Source: Corynebacterium jeikeium (GTDB taxonomy: Bacteria; Actinomycetota; Actinomycetes; Mycobacteriales; Mycobacteriaceae). From it: a stretch of 64,000 nucleotides of DNA. The position numbers and the translations under genes are program-made. The stretch is taken from assembly GCF_000738175.1 (NCBI RefSeq), contig NZ_JFCH01000027.1, positions 165,767-229,766 of the forward strand, in the 5' to 3' direction. Below, one piece after another: positions 54,360 to 63,889 of this stretch (position 1 is the stretch's first letter; every line of letters begins with the position of its first letter). The notes beneath the pieces were generated by a model. It was not told the DNA's origin and ran no database searches. It saw only the letters and a program-made list of their open reading frames with translations.

Positions 54360-55364
54360 CTAGGCCATCTGTCCGTCAGCTTGGTTCGCAAGGAAGCGCA
54401 GGAAACGGAGGGCCGGCTCGGAGAGGCGGTTCTTCGAGCTCCACACCACTCGCAGCGGCCGGTCAAACTTGACTCCGACCACCGGAACCTCCACGTACTG
54501 CCCAGTAGCTAGTTGCGACGCTACGGCTCTTCGCGCGATCACCCCTGGCGCGCCGATCGCACCGATTGCCGTGCGCTGCGCTCCCAGGGAACCGAATTCC
54601 CCCGCCGGTGGAGCGAGCTCGCCCAAAACGGCCTCCACCACTTCCCTGGTACCACTTCCCGGTTCGCGTAGCACCAAAGGTGTGGACTTCAACTCGTTCT
54701 TCGTCACTATTTTTTCTCTTGACGCCGTTTTCCCCGGCTTAGTGTCCGAATGACCATGATCGCTGGCCTGCGCCCAGGGGTGCTCTGCAGGCACGACAAC
54801 CACCAGTTCATCGTGCCCCAGCACCCGCTGGTGCAGTTCGTGTGAGACCCAGTTTCCCTCTACTACCGCAAGTTCCGCCTGGCCCTGGACAACCTGGCGC
54901 TGCGCCCCTTGGCTATTGAGTTGCCGCATATGCAGATGGGTCTGTGGGCTGATGCGCAAATACTTCGCTGCCCAGCGTGGGTAATCCAATTCCGCCACGG
55001 TGTTCGAGGCCACGAGTTTAACCTCTTCGACAACGCCTTCTCCCAGTGCTTCTTCAAGGCCACGAGCGCATTCGTCGAGCGCGTCCTCTAGGCTCTCCAG
55101 TACGCGGACGACCTGGCGGCCTACCTCCGTGGTGGAACTCCCTGCGGCTCCGCGCCAGAAGATGCGCGCATCTAGGTGTTTTTCCAACTTGGCAATGCGC
55201 ATACTGACGGTCTGTTGCGAGACGTTCAGATGCTCTGCGGCCCGGTTCATGCCTCCATACCGAGCGACAGCGAGGACGGAATCTACTGTGAGGGCGTCAG
55301 GAACATAGCCACGTCGAGCAGGGAAAGAATCCCCTTCGTTATCAAGATTCCTTTGGGGGTACAT
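54360..55364 (-). CDS. LysR-family regulator
   Basis: A 334-residue LysR protein: HTH DALTVDSVLAVARYGGMNRA and EHLNVSQQTVSMRIAKLE, then a substrate-binding domain (QAELAVVEGNWVSHEL, LVVVVPAEHPWAQAS). Divergent from the TDT transporter with a 70-base gap, so it probably controls that gene. Confidence 0.9.
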   Translation of the reverse strand: MYPQRNLDNEGDSFPARRGYVPDALTVDSVLAVARYGGMNRAAEHLNVSQQTVSMRIAKLEKHLDARIFWRGAAGSSTTEVGRQVVRVLESLEDALDECARGLEEALGEGVVEEVKLVASNTVAELDYPRWAAKYLRISPQTHLHMRQLNSQGAQRQVVQGQAELAVVEGNWVSHELHQRVLGHDELVVVVPAEHPWAQASDHGHSDTKPGKTASREKIVTKNELKSTPLVLREPGSGTREVVEAVLGELAPPAGEFGSLGAQRTAIGAIGAPGVIARRAVASQLATGQYVEVPVVGVKFDRPLRVVWSSKNRLSEPALRFLRFLANQADGQMA

Positions 55365-55434
55365 GCATTCATTGTAACCCTGTCCAGCACATACACTCTC
55401 CCGCTACTGCCGAGCACTGCCTAGCCTCAAGAAT

Positions 55435-56439
55435 ATGAATACGAAGCACAGCAAGCCCGACCTACCGCCCCTAGGCCCCGGTTGGGCCGGAGCGGTGATG
55501 GGGCTGGGCATCACGGCGTCACTCATGGACATTCACTTAAGCTCAACGCTGGGGCACCTCCCTGCCGAGCTAATGCTTGGCGCGGCGACACTCCTCGCTT
55601 TGGCTCTCACCGTAGGGTTCCATAGACATCGCAACCCGGGTTTCCACTCGAGCGCCATGCCGGCATGGGGAATGGCTTCCATGGGCATCCTCGCCTTGGG
55701 CAGTGCATACTCCCTCATCTTCGGTGCTTGGCTGGTTCACGCCTTCTGCTGGGCCGTCGGGACCGTCCTTGGCGCAATCACGTGCGTGAAGTTCATCCGC
55801 TACCTCTTTGTTAGCCGCCCAGCTCCCGCCTTTACCTGGGGGCTGCCCCTGGTCGCGCCCATGGTTGCTGCTACTGCCTCGGCTCAGCTGGCACCTCATG
55901 CTGGCGCGTGGAGCTCGGCTGTGCACGGAATTGGCGTCGCTTGCTTTGCCCTGGCCTGGGTGACGGCAGTACCGACATTTGCCTTCGTCTACGCGCGCAC
56001 CTTCCCAACCATCCCCACCCAGTTCGCCACCACCGCGTGGATTCCGCTGGGCCTCGTCGGCCAGTCCACCGTGGCCGCACAGTTGCTTGCGGGTGACCAG
56101 TGGCACTTCCGTGCCACGGTCTACGGCTTAGTAATACTGAGCGTTGGTATTCCCCTCGCCGGCTACGCCATAATCAAGCACTGGGGAACAGCCCTGGGCA
56201 GTGCCCCCATGCCTTATAACCCCACCTGGTGGGCCAGCACTTTCCCCGTGGGTACGTGCTGTCTTGGAACCCATACCCTGGCCGAGAAATCCACAAATTC
56301 CACGCTTCTGGTGTGGGATCTGGGATGGATGGACACCCTCAGCGCCGCCCTACTGGCTTTACTTCTGCTGCACGTCGTTTGGGCAGCACTCGGAGCTCGC
56401 AAGCTATCGTGGCGACCGGACATCGTAATTGCCGGCTAG
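55435..56439 (+). CDS. TDT-family (TehA/SLAC1-like) transporter
   Basis: A 334-residue membrane protein with ten predicted helices. The N-terminal PGWAGAVMGLGITA and the later PTWWASTFPVGTCCLGTHTL match tellurite-resistance/dicarboxylate transporters (TDT). It may export an anion such as sulfite or a C4-dicarboxylate. Likely controlled by the divergent LysR. Confidence 0.85.
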   Translation: MNTKHSKPDLPPLGPGWAGAVMGLGITASLMDIHLSSTLGHLPAELMLGAATLLALALTVGFHRHRNPGFHSSAMPAWGMASMGILALGSAYSLIFGAWLVHAFCWAVGTVLGAITCVKFIRYLFVSRPAPAFTWGLPLVAPMVAATASAQLAPHAGAWSSAVHGIGVACFALAWVTAVPTFAFVYARTFPTIPTQFATTAWIPLGLVGQSTVAAQLLAGDQWHFRATVYGLVILSVGIPLAGYAIIKHWGTALGSAPMPYNPTWWASTFPVGTCCLGTHTLAEKSTNSTLLVWDLGWMDTLSAALLALLLLHVVWAALGARKLSWRPDIVIAG

Positions 56440-56465
56440 CACGAAAGCTTTGCGTGGAAGATGGC

Positions 56466-57098
56466 CTAGTCGCGGATGATCTCCGCGCCTGCGTCTTCCA
56501 GCTCCTGAATAGCGGACCTGCCGCCCTGCTCAGTCACCGCCGAGCACAGTTGCTCGATGACGCGCACGTGGAACCCAGCATTCAAAGCATCCAGCGCCGT
56601 GGCACGGACACAGAAGTCGGTGGCGATGCCCACGATCGTTACGTTTTCTACCTCGTGGGAGTTTAGCCACTGCTGAAGTGTTTGTTCCTCGCCTGCGAGG
56701 TGACCTTCGAAGCCAGAGTAGGCGGCGGTGTATTCGCCCTTGTGGAACCAGACGTCCACAAGTTCGGGGTTTAGTTCGGCACAGACCTGCGCGCCGTGGG
56801 TATCGGCTACGCAGTGGGCGGGCCAGGTGTCTATGTAGTCCGGCTCCTCCCCTTCTGGCGCAAAGTGGCCTTCGGGTTTGATGTGCCAATCCTTTGTACC
56901 GACGATGAGCGGGAGGGAGACAACGGAAGAGCCGTCGTCGGTTTCGGCTTCCTCACCCTCGGCATGCACCAGGCCACCCAACCAGGCGTTAATCCCCCGC
57001 GCCACTTCTAGGCCACGCTCGGTTCCCAGGGAACCATCGACGAAGTCGTTTTGAACGTCGACAACGATGATTGCATCCTTCGCCTGCGTGCTGACCAT
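56466..57098 (-). CDS. pncA: Nicotinamidase / isochorismatase family
   Basis: A 210-residue hydrolase with the catalytic triad visible: Asp14 in VVDVQNDFVDG, Lys in VWFHKGEYTAAYSGFEG, and Cys in GIATDFCVRATALDA. Metal ligand region GTKDWHIKPEGHF. It converts nicotinamide to nicotinate in NAD salvage. Insertion of acidic residues at about 48-58. Downstream of glyA, same strand. Confidence 0.9.
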   Translation of the reverse strand: MVSTQAKDAIIVVDVQNDFVDGSLGTERGLEVARGINAWLGGLVHAEGEEAETDDGSSVVSLPLIVGTKDWHIKPEGHFAPEGEEPDYIDTWPAHCVADTHGAQVCAELNPELVDVWFHKGEYTAAYSGFEGHLAGEEQTLQQWLNSHEVENVTIVGIATDFCVRATALDALNAGFHVRVIEQLCSAVTEQGGRSAIQELEDAGAEIIRD

Positions 57099-57134
57099 AG
57101 TGCTAAACCCCTTTTCTTGAAGTCGCTTGCCTTC

Positions 57135-58445
57135 TTAGACCAGCTTCCAGTCTTCCAGGCCCTCGTACAGCGGGAAGTCCTCGGCGATCTTGTCCACACG
57201 GGCGCGCAGCGCAGCAATGTCCGCGTTGCCGGCCAGAGCAGTACCGATGACATCCGCAACCTCGGTGAAGGCCTCGGTATCCAGGCCGCGGGAGGCCAGG
57301 GCGGAGGTACCGATGCGCAGGCCGGAAGTGACCATCGGCGGGCGCGGATCGAAGGGGACAGCATTGCGGTTGACGGTGATGCCAACTTCGTGCAGCAGGT
57401 CTTCGCCCTGCTGGCCGTCCAGCTGAGAGTTGCGCAGATCCACCAGCACCAGGTGTACGTCGGTGCCGCCGGTGAGAACCTGCACACCAGCGTCCTTCGT
57501 ATCCTGAGCGTTCAGGCGCTCCGCCAGGATCTTCGCGCCCTCGAGCGTGCGCTGCTGACGGTCGCGGAACTCGTCGGTCTGTGCGACCTTCATTGCTACG
57601 GCCTTGGCGGCGACGGCGTGCATCAGCGGACCGCCCTGCTGGCCCGGGAAGACGGAAGAGTTCAGCTTCTTGGCGTACTCCTGCTTAGCCAGGATCATGC
57701 CGGAACGGGGGCCGCCCAGGGTCTTGTGGACGGTGGTGGAAACCACGTCGGCGTGCGGAACCGGCGACGGGTGCAGGTCTGCGGCAACCAGGCCAGCGAA
57801 GTGAGCCATGTCCACCCACAGCTTCGCGCCAACCTCATCGGCAATGGACTTGAACGCTGCGAAGTCCTGGTGGCGCGGGTATGCGGACCAGCCGGCGATC
57901 AGCACCTGTGGCTTTTCTGCGATGGCCTGCTCGCGGATCTTGTCCATATCCAGACGGAAGGTCTCCGGATCCACCTCATAAGCGGCGACCTCGTAGAGCT
58001 TGCCGGAAAAGTTCAGGTGCATACCGTGGGTCAGGTGGCCACCGTGGGCCAGGGACAGGCCCATGATCTTATCGCCGGGGTTAGCCAGGGACATTAGGAC
58101 TGCAGCGTTGGCCTGGGCTCCGGCATGCGGCTGCACGTTGGCGAACTCCGCACCGAAGACCTGCTTGGCGCGGTCGCGGGCCAGGTCCTCAACGACGTCC
58201 ACGTGCTCGCAACCGCCGTAGTAACGACGGCCCGGGTAGCCCTCGGCGTACTTATTGGTGAGAACCGAGCCCTGCGCCTGCAGCACGGCGCGCGGCACGA
58301 AGTTCTCCGAGGCAATCATCTCCAGGGTGGTGCGCTGGCGGCGCAGCTCACCTGCGATAGCCTCTGCGACCTGGGGATCCAGCTCCGCTAGAGGAGTGTT
58401 GTGCTGTTGCGAGTTCTGAGTGGACGAATTCTGCGGAGAAGTCAC
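57135..58445 (-). CDS. glyA: Serine hydroxymethyltransferase
   Basis: A 436-residue PLP enzyme (439 from TTG 58454). Conserved [20 protein letters not shown]-lysine motif [16 protein letters not shown], and [16 protein letters not shown]. It interconverts serine and glycine, feeding one-carbon folate. GTG 58445 is preferred because GGAAGG lies 11 bases before it, but is too close to TTG. TATGAT at about 58515 on the minus strand is a possible -10. Confidence 0.94.
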   Translation of the reverse strand: MTSPQNSSTQNSQQHNTPLAELDPQVAEAIAGELRRQRTTLEMIASENFVPRAVLQAQGSVLTNKYAEGYPGRRYYGGCEHVDVVEDLARDRAKQVFGAEFANVQPHAGAQANAAVLMSLANPGDKIMGLSLAHGGHLTHGMHLNFSGKLYEVAAYEVDPETFRLDMDKIREQAIAEKPQVLIAGWSAYPRHQDFAAFKSIADEVGAKLWVDMAHFAGLVAADLHPSPVPHADVVSTTVHKTLGGPRSGMILAKQEYAKKLNSSVFPGQQGGPLMHAVAAKAVAMKVAQTDEFRDRQQRTLEGAKILAERLNAQDTKDAGVQVLTGGTDVHLVLVDLRNSQLDGQQGEDLLHEVGITVNRNAVPFDPRPPMVTSGLRIGTSALASRGLDTEAFTEVADVIGTALAGNADIAALRARVDKIAEDFPLYEGLEDWKLV

Positions 58446-58631
58446 GTCTACCAAGGCCTTCCATTGTGGATGAATCTAAGAAAGATAAAACCGGTTGCTT
58501 ATCTGCCTCACTATCATAGCGAGTGCCCGTGACACCCCATACCCAACCCACAGCCATCCCATTGCGGCCCTCTGGCCGACCGAGGGCGATCCAATTTCAC
58601 CTTGCCCCATTTTCGGGGCACAATGGGTGCT

Positions 58632-59549
58632 ATGACTTCCCCCAGCCCTTACATTGAGCTGGACCGTACTCAGTGGCGCACCCTAAGAAAGTCGATGCCC
58701 CAGGTCCTCACCGAAGATGAACTGGAACAGCTCCGCGGCATCGGCGATGAAATCGACCTGGAAGAAGTCTCCGAGGTCTACCTCCCGCTGTCCCGCCTGA
58801 TTTTCCTACGCGTCGAAGCGCACCGCAGGCTCAACGCCGCCACCGAAACGTTCCTCGGCGAAGCAATGCCGCCGATCCCTTACATCATCGGCGTCTGCGG
58901 CTCCGTCGCCGTCGGCAAGTCCACCACCGCCCGCGTGCTGCAGGTTCTGCTGCAGCGCTGGGAGACAAACCCGCGGGTGGACCTCGTAACTACTGATGGC
59001 TTCCTGCTGCCCACCGCAGAGCTCGAGCGCCGCAAGCTCATGCACCGCAAGGGCTTCCCGGAGTCCTACGACCAGGCGGAACTACTGAGCTTCATCACCA
59101 AGGTGAAGTCCGGCACCCAGAAGGTGCAGGCTCCGGTGTACTCGCACGAGGCCTACGACCGCATTCCGGACCAGGCCATCACAGTCGACCGCCCGGATAT
59201 CCTCATCGTCGAGGGGCTAAACGTTCTACAGACCGGCCCCACCCTCATGGTCTCTGACCTCTTCGATTTCTCCGTTTACGTCGATGCCCGGCGCGAGGAC
59301 ATCGAGGATTGGTACATCGACCGCTTCCTGCGCCTGAAGAACACTGCGTTTAAGGATCCGAAGGCGCACTTCCACCACTTCGCCAACTTCAGCGATGAAG
59401 AGGCCACCGTGGTCGCTAGGGAAATCTGGCAGACCGTGAACCTGCCGAACCTGATGGAGAACATCCTTCCCACCCGCGTGCGTGCTTCCTTGGTTCTGCG
59501 CAAGGGCCCGGACCACCTGGTGCAGAAAGTGCGGATGCGGAAGATCTAG
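58632..59549 (+). CDS. coaA: Pantothenate kinase, type I
   Basis: A 305-residue CoaA. P-loop [17 protein letters not shown], then [19 protein letters not shown] and [13 protein letters not shown]. It phosphorylates pantothenate, the first step of CoA synthesis. ATG 58632 fits family length; ATG 58602 would add ten residues. Divergent from glyA. Confidence 0.95.
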   Translation: MTSPSPYIELDRTQWRTLRKSMPQVLTEDELEQLRGIGDEIDLEEVSEVYLPLSRLIFLRVEAHRRLNAATETFLGEAMPPIPYIIGVCGSVAVGKSTTARVLQVLLQRWETNPRVDLVTTDGFLLPTAELERRKLMHRKGFPESYDQAELLSFITKVKSGTQKVQAPVYSHEAYDRIPDQAITVDRPDILIVEGLNVLQTGPTLMVSDLFDFSVYVDARREDIEDWYIDRFLRLKNTAFKDPKAHFHHFANFSDEEATVVAREIWQTVNLPNLMENILPTRVRASLVLRKGPDHLVQKVRMRKI

Positions 59550-59609
59550 CCCCCCGCGCGCTATCGCGGGCAGTTATTGCCCGCACCCCTATCGCCGGTT
59601 ATCCCCCGC

Positions 59610-60380
59610 CTATAGCCCAAAGCGCCTGTGCCGCTGCGAGTAGTCGCGCAGTGCTCGCAGGAAATCCACGCGCCGGAAGGCCGGCCAATAGGTATCGGTA
59701 AACCAGATCTCCGAGTACGCGGACTGCCACAGCAGAAAACCAGATAGGCGCTGCTCCCCCGACGTGCGGATCACCAGGTCCGGATCCGGCTGCCCCGAGG
59801 TGTACATGTGATTCCCCAACGCCTCGGCGGTGATTGCCTCTGCCATATCCTCCGGCGCCGTCCCCTGCTCCGCCAGCTCGGCCACGAGGGTCTGCACCGC
59901 ATCCACGATCTCCTGGCGCCCGCCATAGCCCACGGCCACATTCACGCGCACGCCCGTGTGGTCGTTCGTCTTGGCCTGGTTTTCCTCCAGGCGAATGCGC
60001 AGCTGTTCAGGCAGCAGCTCTAGGTGGCCGACGGTGCGCAGCTGGAACCCGGCGTCAGAATCTGCCAATTCCTCGGCAACATCACCAATGATGCTGCACA
60101 GCAACGACAGCTCCTCCGGAGAGCGCTTTAGGTTTTCGGTGCTGAGCAGGTACACCGTGACGGTTTCGATCCCCAGTTCATCGCACCATCCGCACATTTC
60201 CGCGATCTTCTTCGCGCCAACGCGGTGGCCGTGCGACACATCCGTGAACCCGTTCTCGCGCGCCCAGCGGCGGTTGCCGTCGGCCATGATGGCGACGTGC
60301 TTCGGCCGCGGCTTATCGCGCAGCGAGCGCGCCAGGCTGGCCTCGTACGCTGGGTATAGCAGCTGGGGGATGCGGTTCAC
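59610..60380 (-). CDS. uppS: Isoprenyl (cis-prenyl) diphosphate synthase
   Basis: A 256-residue cis-prenyltransferase: HVAIMADGNRRWARENG, LYLLSTENLKR-like VTVYLLSTENLKRSP, and DLVIRTSGEQRLSGFLLWQ. GTG 60380 with AGGA eight bases upstream is chosen. It resembles the short Z-farnesyl-type enzyme (Rv1086) of mycobacteria, which makes precursors for decaprenyl phosphate; product length not provable here. Confidence 0.88.
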   Translation of the reverse strand: MNRIPQLLYPAYEASLARSLRDKPRPKHVAIMADGNRRWARENGFTDVSHGHRVGAKKIAEMCGWCDELGIETVTVYLLSTENLKRSPEELSLLCSIIGDVAEELADSDAGFQLRTVGHLELLPEQLRIRLEENQAKTNDHTGVRVNVAVGYGGRQEIVDAVQTLVAELAEQGTAPEDMAEAITAEALGNHMYTSGQPDPDLVIRTSGEQRLSGFLLWQSAYSEIWFTDTYWPAFRRVDFLRALRDYSQRHRRFGL

Positions 60381-60390
60381 GGTATTGATC

Positions 60391-60810
60391 CTACTGATGC
60401 TGGTTCGGGGGCTCTTCGCCATCCTTATTGACGCCCTTAGCCCGCGCCCGTTCAGCGTCAATAGCAGCGGGACCGGTCAGGGTGCCGGAGGAGGGCAAGA
60501 AGCGCTCATCTGTCTGCGGCACCTCAGTTCGGGCAAACATGGAGCGCTTGCCGGCAGTTTCGTCGAAACCCTCGGCCTTCATTGCAGCTTCCAGCTTCTC
60601 CGTGTCGAACAGATCAATGCCACGCGCATCGGCGAAAGCCTGGCGACGCTCGAGGCGGCGGATGCGCTTGTTCATGGCGAAGCCGATGAGCAGCACAACC
60701 AGCAGCAAGATGACGATCACGAACAGGCCCACGGGGGCGGCCTTACCGAACTCGGCACCCTTCGGGCCGGTGCGCTCTGCCTGCGCAATGATCCAGGTGG
60801 CGGTGTTCAT
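60391..60810 (-). CDS. Single-pass membrane protein, unknown
   Basis: A 139-residue protein with one helix (GLFVIVILLLVVLLIGFAM) near residue 27-46 and a charged cytosolic domain. Such small proteins sit between mca and uppS homologues in corynebacteria. Eleven bases separate it from the uppS start. No known domain. Confidence 0.75.
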   Translation of the reverse strand: MNTATWIIAQAERTGPKGAEFGKAAPVGLFVIVILLLVVLLIGFAMNKRIRRLERRQAFADARGIDLFDTEKLEAAMKAEGFDETAGKRSMFARTEVPQTDERFLPSSGTLTGPAAIDAERARAKGVNKDGEEPPNQHQ

Positions 60811-60905
60811 CGCTCGAAACTCCTTCTTGTTATCTGCCCATTAACTGTAGTTTGTCGCCCGCCTGTGGGGAAACCCTGCGCTGCGCGGATCAGCCCAGTA
60901 CTGCG

Positions 60906-61814
60906 CTAATCCGTCGAATCCAGTCCGGCGAAGAGTTCCGTCTCCGGTAGCTCGCTGTGCACACGCGACTGCGCGAGCTCGAACTCCTCGGTCGGCCACA
61001 CCTGCTGCTGCAGATCCGTGTCCGCCAGAAAGAATGCACCCTTTGGGTCAATCTGGGTGCGGTGGGCACGCAGCGCATCATCGCGGCGTTCAAACCAGTC
61101 GGCCACATTCACGCGGGTAGTCACGCGGGAGAAAATATCCGGCAGCTGCCTCCACAGCTCCAAGTGCCGCAGGACGTGATCCGGCAGCTGCACACCACGC
61201 TCATACATGGCGGTCGCCAGGTTCTCGAAACGCTCGCGGATGAAGCCATGGGTGAAGTACAGCTTCTTCACCTCCCATGGTTCGCCGAGCTCCGGGTGGT
61301 AGTTCGGGTCGCCGGCAGCCTCCCAGGCACGGACGGAAACCGCATGCACCTTGATGTGATCCGGGTGCGGATAACCGCCGTACTCGTCATAGGTGATGAT
61401 GACGTGCGGACGGAACTCACGAACCACCCGCACTACGTCCTGCGTGACCTCTTCCGTGTCCTGCAGAGCAAAGCAACCCTCCGGCAGCGGTGGCTTCGGA
61501 TCCCCCTCCGGCAGGCCGGAATCCACATAGCCCAGCCATTCATGCTCCACACCCAGGATGGAGGCCGCCTGAGCCATCTCCTCGCGACGCACCTCGATCA
61601 TATCTCCGATGCCCTGGTCTGCCAGCTCCTGCATCTCTGGGTTCAGGATGTCCCCGCGCTCACCGCCGGTGCACGTCAGCACTTTCACCCGGTGCCCCTC
61701 ATCAACATAGCGAGCCATGGTGGCCGCACCCTTGCTGGATTCGTCGTCCGGATGTGCGTGAATCGCCAGCAGGCGATAACGCGGCGTATCTACGGAAGAT
61801 GTCTTTTCACTCAC
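60906..61814 (-). CDS. mca: Mycothiol S-conjugate amidase
   Basis: A 302-residue zinc amidase (LmbE/PIG-L fold): [20 protein letters not shown] with zinc ligands His/Asp/Asp, [13 protein letters not shown], and [14 protein letters not shown] with the third ligand. It cleaves mycothiol conjugates of drugs and electrophiles. This marks a mycothiol-producing actinomycete. GTG 61814 chosen; a longer frame to 61892 has no support. Confidence 0.94.
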   Translation of the reverse strand: MSEKTSSVDTPRYRLLAIHAHPDDESSKGAATMARYVDEGHRVKVLTCTGGERGDILNPEMQELADQGIGDMIEVRREEMAQAASILGVEHEWLGYVDSGLPEGDPKPPLPEGCFALQDTEEVTQDVVRVVREFRPHVIITYDEYGGYPHPDHIKVHAVSVRAWEAAGDPNYHPELGEPWEVKKLYFTHGFIRERFENLATAMYERGVQLPDHVLRHLELWRQLPDIFSRVTTRVNVADWFERRDDALRAHRTQIDPKGAFFLADTDLQQQVWPTEEFELAQSRVHSELPETELFAGLDSTD

Positions 61815-61923
61815 GCCAATACAATCTACTACCCAGCCCTCCCCTGCCCAATAGAGCCACCAGTCCAGGCAGGCCGGGGACGTGGGCGTCAATAATAAAA
61901 TGGTGGGCTAGACTAGAAACATC

Positions 61924-62358
61924 ATGAAGGCGGCGAAGAAGAGCATCCAAGAAGAGCGCTACGGCGAAACGCGCAACCAGAAATTCTCCGGGAAAATCGT
62001 TGTAGTAATCCTGGCCGTAATGCTGGCAGCAGCGCTTGCCTATGCGGTCACGCAATTCATGCGTAATTCGGAAGCGGATGTTACGGCGCAGGAGTCCGGT
62101 GGCGAGATCGTCTCGGACGAGCGCATGACCATGAGCATCGACGTCACCCGCAAGGATCCCTCCAAGCCCGCGTACTGCATCGTCACCGCCCTGGACTACG
62201 ACAAGAACGAAGTCGGCCGCCGCGAGTTCGTCGTGCCACGCGGCGGCGAAGAAGTAGAACGCTTCCTAGTGGACATCCCCACCCGCGAGCGCGGCTACGC
62301 AGCCACCGCCTACGGTTGCTCCGCCACGCTACCGCCGCACCTCGACCCGCGCGACTAA
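61924..62358 (+). CDS. DUF4307 membrane protein
   Basis: A 144-residue protein with an N-terminal helix (IVVVILAVMLAAALAYAV) and an exported C-terminal domain containing DVTRKDPSKPAYCIVTALDY and RGYAATAYGCSA. DUF4307 lies divergent from mca and ahead of greA in many corynebacteria and mycobacteria. Function unknown. Confidence 0.85.
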   Translation: MKAAKKSIQEERYGETRNQKFSGKIVVVILAVMLAAALAYAVTQFMRNSEADVTAQESGGEIVSDERMTMSIDVTRKDPSKPAYCIVTALDYDKNEVGRREFVVPRGGEEVERFLVDIPTRERGYAATAYGCSATLPPHLDPRD

Positions 62359-62505
62359 GCCGGAAGGCTAAGCAGACCCGCGCGACTAGGCCGGGCAGCC
62401 CAGGTAGCCTGGCGCCCAGGTGCTACACTTTGCACGCCTACTTAATAATCTATTGACGCCCACGTGAGAGACCGCGTCAACCTTCAACGAAGATGGGAGA
62501 ACCCA

Positions 62506-63027
62506 ATGGCCGAGAACCAGACTCGCTGGCTGACCCAGGAATCTTACGACCGACTGAATGCAGAACTGACGGCTCTGAAGGAGAACCGTCCGGTGCTGGC
62601 AGCCGAGATTAACGAGCGCCGCGAAGAGGGCGACCTCAAGGAGAACGGCGGCTACCACGCAGCCCGCGAGCAGCAGGGCCAGGAAGAAGCACGCATCACC
62701 TACCTGGAGGAACTGCTGGATAGCGCCACCATCGGTGAGGCTCCGCAGGAGTCCGGCGTGGCACTGGTTGGTTCCGTGATCCACGTCTACTACGACGGTG
62801 ACGAGGACGATAAGGAGACCTTCCTGATCGGTACCCGCGGCCTGGAGTCTTCTAACCCGGACCTGGAGACCTACTCCACCGACGCTCCGCTGGGTGCAGC
62901 CATCGTCGGTGCCAAGGTCGGCGAGACTCGCGAGTACCAGACCCCTGCCGGCGATACTGTATCTGTGACGATCGTTTCCGCTGAGCCTTACGATCCGGAC
63001 CTGGACGTTCCGCGCGCGGAGCAGTAG
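62506..63027 (+). CDS. greA: Transcription elongation factor GreA
   Basis: A 173-residue GreA: coiled-coil N-terminus ([39 protein letters not shown]) with the acidic tip, then the C-terminal FKBP-like domain ending [16 protein letters not shown]. It rescues backtracked RNA polymerase. ATG 62506 with GGGAGA upstream. Followed by a terminator. Confidence 0.95.
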   Translation: MAENQTRWLTQESYDRLNAELTALKENRPVLAAEINERREEGDLKENGGYHAAREQQGQEEARITYLEELLDSATIGEAPQESGVALVGSVIHVYYDGDEDDKETFLIGTRGLESSNPDLETYSTDAPLGAAIVGAKVGETREYQTPAGDTVSVTIVSAEPYDPDLDVPRAEQ

Positions 63028-63077
63028 TTTCTGCTTTGCAGGCAGCTAAACCCTCTGGTTGCTGGCTGGCGGTAATA

Positions 63078-63107
63078 GAAAAGGGCGCCTTTGGGCGCCT
63101 TTTCTTG
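63078..63107 (+). terminator. Rho-independent terminator of greA
   Basis: AAAGGGCGCC-TTT-GGGCGCCTTTT stem with GGCGCC arms and T run, about 50 bases after greA. Confidence 0.8.
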
Positions 63108-63252
63108 TTTTCCTCTGCCTTCAGGTCTCCCTGCAGAGCCCAATGCTGCCCCCGGCGGCATCCGGCACTCACCCCGGCGACACGTTTCCCACCCCGGCAG
63201 CGGCCATTGCCGCCCCTCGGAGCGGTTATTACCACCCCTCGGAGCGGTTAAA

Positions 63253-63403
63253 TGTCGGAAAAGTTGCAATTTGTTATTGGGAGACATTCTCACTTACATA
63301 AACCTGCAGGTCAGAGCGTTTTACTGCTCACGCGTCAGTGGCGGGGATTTTAGTTTTGCAACTTTTCCGACATTTAGCCCTGAGAACTGCAACTTTTCCG
63401 ACA
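63253..63403. repeat. Motif A inverted set, second locus
   Basis: TGTCGGAAAAGTTGCA at 63253 faces TGCAACTTTTCCGACA at 63357 and 63388. Same order and similar spacing as at 44334-44484. No gene. Confidence 0.85.
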
Positions 63404-63481
63404 TTTTCCGCTCCGCGCTCTCCTTTTTCCACCCCCGCCATTTCCCCTTAGCCCCATCCTGAAAGAGGTTAAACCTCCAGA

Positions 63482-63694
63482 TGTCGCCAGATCGGGAATA
63501 CACAGGGGGAAGTGTCGTCAGATCGGGAATACGCAGGAGGGAACCCCTCCAAATCAGGCCTATACCGGGGTGGATGTCGCTAGAACGGGAATACGTTCTT
63601 GCAAACCATTTGCAACTTCGAGAAAGTGCAGGTCAGAGCGTTTCGCTTTTATCAGGCTGGCTGACCACGCTCGCGCATTCCCGATCTAACGACA
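63482..63694. repeat. Motif B set, second locus
   Basis: Three plus-strand copies (63482, 63513, 63575) of TGTCGYYAGATCGGGAATAC-like sequence face one minus-strand copy at 63675-63694. The word TGCAGGTCAGAGCGTTT also occurs at about 63305 and 63628. No gene from 63028 to the window end is supported. Confidence 0.85.
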
Positions 63695-63716
63695 TTCCTC
63701 CGCCCAAGTAGCAAAA

Positions 63717-63776
63717 TCCCCCGCACACGAGCAGCCAAGTCGCCGCTCCCCCGCACACGAACAGCCAACTCCCCCC
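63717..63776. repeat. 30-bp tandem duplication
   Basis: Two adjacent 30-mers starting TCCCCCGCACACGA differ at a few positions. Intergenic. Confidence 0.75.
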
Positions 63777-63812
63777 GCCCCCATGAGACAGCCCCCCTAT
63801 GGGCAGCAGAAA

Positions 63813-63838
63813 GGGGCTCCCGGAAAACCGGAAGCCCC
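63813..63838 (-). terminator. Hairpin, probable minus-strand terminator
   Basis: GGGGCTCCCGG-AAAA-CCGGAAGCCCC; on the minus strand the stem is followed by TTTCT. It may end a leftward gene beyond the window edge. Confidence 0.5.
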
Positions 63839-63889
63839 TCAACTAATAGCGCCTCAAAGTCTAAAACCAGGCGCCTAAGGCTCAGAAGC

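Noticed and set aside
58445-58600. Glycine riboswitch before glyA
   Set aside because: No glycine-riboswitch core (tandem GGAGAG/CACCGAAGG-type elements) is visible; only a promoter-like stretch.
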